From Bacillota bacterium (lineage in GTDB: Bacteria; Bacillota; Bacilli; Bacillales_B; DSM-18226), in the NCBI GenBank assembly GCA_030705665.1, contig JAUZQA010000018.1, positions 1 through 16,417 of the forward strand: a DNA stretch of 16,417 bases, in the 5' to 3' direction. Made by a program: the position numbers and the translations under genes. The notes beneath the pieces were generated by a model. That model had not been told where the DNA came from and ran no database searches. It worked only from the letters and a program-made list of their open reading frames with translations. Shown in pieces: positions 15,043-16,417 of the stretch (position 1 is its first letter; every line of letters begins with the position of its first letter).

Positions 15043-15741
15043 TTAATGATATTTTTTTATAAATTTAATGACCGTTTGAACGACAGAGTCAACTTCACAA
15101 TCCCGGCAAATGTGGTGCCTTGAAAGGGGGAGATAATGTAACTCTTTTTCCTTTGATGAAGAAACAGAATAAATCAATTCTGAACTTCTTGGATCTACGG
15201 TCTCATCCTTTTGTCCATGAATGATACAAATCGGGATAGAAATATGCTGAAAAATCCTTTTAGCCTGACGAACGATCTTATGAAATTGGAGAATATTATA
15301 AATAGGGGTAGAACGGATTAATGACGGACTTTTGTGAACAGTTTGACCAGACATTGAACGTACCTTTCTAGCTTGTTGTAAAAATTTTTCTAGCTTCATC
15401 CTTAATAAGTAGGGTGAAAGTACGTAAACTGCTGGCGATAGTAATACCAGTGTGGATGTTTGATAACGATATGCCATAATAGCAGCAATCATCGCTCCCA
15501 TAGAAAACCCAATCATATGAACCACCTTGTTTTCTTCAATTGCATGAATAACAATTGTTTCGACCATTTGTATCCATTCCAACGCAGTGACTTTTTCCAT
15601 TCTCTCATTGGAAATACTGTGTCCTGGTAACAAAGGGGTTATTACTCCGTAACCCATTCGTTCTAAAGCATTTGCCAATGGCTCTACTTCCCAGGGATTT
15701 CCTGTGAACCCATGAATAATGATACATAATTCTTGATTCAT
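15043..15741 (-). CDS. Alpha/beta-hydrolase, carboxylesterase-like
   Basis: A 232-residue serine hydrolase. HGFTGNPWEVEPL (residues 9-21) forms the oxyanion-hole region, GFSMGA near residue 82 the nucleophile elbow with its serine, GQKDETVDP near 185 the likely acid, and SRHH near 211 the catalytic histidine. The layout recalls small Bacillus carboxylesterases such as Est30. No signal peptide or membrane segment is visible, so it should be cytosolic. GAGGAG (15751-15756) is 9 bases before ATG 15739-15741, which decides the start; the frame extends another 29 codons to 15828 without a ribosome binding site. It converges on the operon across the IS remnants and shows no tie to it. Its substrate is unknown. 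Confidence 0.88.
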   Translation of the reverse strand: MNQELCIIIHGFTGNPWEVEPLANALERMGYGVITPLLPGHSISNERMEKVTALEWIQMVETIVIHAIEENKVVHMIGFSMGAMIAAIMAYRYQTSTLVLLSPAVYVLSPYLLRMKLEKFLQQARKVRSMSGQTVHKSPSLIRSTPIYNILQFHKIVRQAKRIFQHISIPICIIHGQKDETVDPRSSELIYSVSSSKEKELHYLPLSRHHICRDCEVDSVVQTVIKFIKKYH

Positions 15742-16016
15742 ATAAAATGTCTCCTCTACCGTTGGTTGAATGTCGTATTTAGGGAATGATAGAAAAGCCG
15801 AAACATACAACTCAATCTTATATATCAAACCAAACTGTTTGTTTAACTCGATTTAATTCTCGTTAAGATTGATCAATTACTTTGCAAATCTGATTGCAGT
15901 TATAGTCTGCCGATGTAATTGGTGTATAATACTCAGTTATTCAACTGGAATCTTTTCATGGAATGCAGCATTTTTAATGTAACCTTTGAAAATCTTTAAG
16001 ACTGAGGTGATTGGAT
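15742..16016. promoter_or_regulatory. Divergent intergenic region between the two hydrolase genes
   Basis: About 275 bases that must hold promoters for both divergent genes. On the plus strand TATAAT at 15925-15930 is a good -10, but no clear -35 lies 16-18 bases upstream. No operator-like inverted repeat stood out. Confidence 0.45.
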
Positions 16017-16417
16017 ATGCCTTTTATTATGGTAAACGATTGCAAACTTTATTTTACGGTTCAAGGGCAAGGGATACCCATCGTCTTTATCCATCCCCCG
16101 GTACTTACTCATCTCAATTTTGAGTACCAAATGAAGGATTTATCAATGTATTTCCGGGTTGTTTCCTTTGATATTCGAGGGCATGGAAGAAGTTCATTTT
16201 CGAAACAGCCTTTAACTTATCCTTTGATTGTGGAAGATATAGAACAATTATTGGATCATTTAAAAATTCAAAAAGCATTTATTTGCGGCTATTCTACAGG
16301 TGGAACGATTGCTCTTGAATTTTTATTATCTAAAGCGGATCGAGCATGGGGTGGGATTGTAATAAGTGGTATGTCGGAAGTTAGTGATTGGTTTTTAAAA
16401 AATAAAATTGGATTAGC
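16017..16417 (+). CDS. Alpha/beta-hydrolase (3' end outside window)
   Basis: The first 133 residues of an alpha/beta-hydrolase fold protein. Features are IVFIHPP (residues 22-28, HG-type oxyanion strand), FDIRGHGRSS (52-61) and the nucleophile elbow GYSTGG with its serine near residue 91. This pattern is close to lactonases and haloperoxidase-like hydrolases; the family is too broad for a substrate call. GAGGTGA at 16004-16010 is 6 bases before the ATG. The gene continues past the right edge, so the acid and histidine of the triad are not seen. Confidence 0.88.
   Translation, partial: MPFIMVNDCKLYFTVQGQGIPIVFIHPPVLTHLNFEYQMKDLSMYFRVVSFDIRGHGRSSFSKQPLTYPLIVEDIEQLLDHLKIQKAFICGYSTGGTIALEFLLSKADRAWGGIVISGMSEVSDWFLKNKIGL

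Overview
The window looks like chromosomal DNA of a low-GC Gram-positive bacterium of the Bacillaceae type. Reasons: A+T-rich sequence, strong AGGAGG-like ribosome binding sites 6-9 bases before nearly every start, one TTG start, and remnants of IS110 and IS3 elements with protein ends typical of Bacillales. Species cannot be named from the sequence alone.

Layout. (1) 1-427, minus: 5' part of a YceI-family gene, preceded (428-850) by a hairpin-rich stretch with a strong terminator-like stem and no recognised gene. (2) 1215-3224, plus: an AcoR/AcxR-type sigma-54 activator (GAF, AAA+, Fis HTH). (3) 3225-3468: a control region with a near-perfect -24/-12 sigma-54 promoter, about 65 bases downstream of a cluster of GTCTCA/TGAGAC boxes that includes a perfect 10-bp inverted repeat. 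(4) 3469-14363, plus: an eight-gene operon. (5) 14364-15042: operon terminator, then decayed IS110 and IS3 fragments on the minus strand. (6) 15043-15741 minus and 16017-end plus: two divergent alpha/beta-hydrolase genes with no evident link to the operon.

Main result. The operon reads HyuA-like (646 aa), small four-Cys zinc protein (117 aa), second HyuA-like (724 aa), HyuB-like (746 aa), an orphan 293-aa protein, an AMP-forming acyl-CoA ligase, an SCP2-type thiolase and a DUF35 zinc-ribbon/OB-fold partner. Order and sizes of the first five match the five-subunit acetophenone carboxylase (Apc1-5) known from Aromatoleum, and the rest supplies the steps that must follow. The inferred pathway is: methyl ketone + bicarbonate + ATP -> beta-keto acid -> beta-ketoacyl-CoA -> acyl-CoA + acetyl-CoA. 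The regulator and sigma-54 promoter suggest induction by the ketone or a related effector. The substrate (acetophenone-like, or a bulky or long-chain methyl ketone) cannot be read from sequence. The HyuB-like subunit carries His150, Asp153 and His175, the same residues and spacing as the metal site recalled for acetone carboxylase, which supports a ketone carboxylase over a hydantoinase or 5-oxoprolinase.
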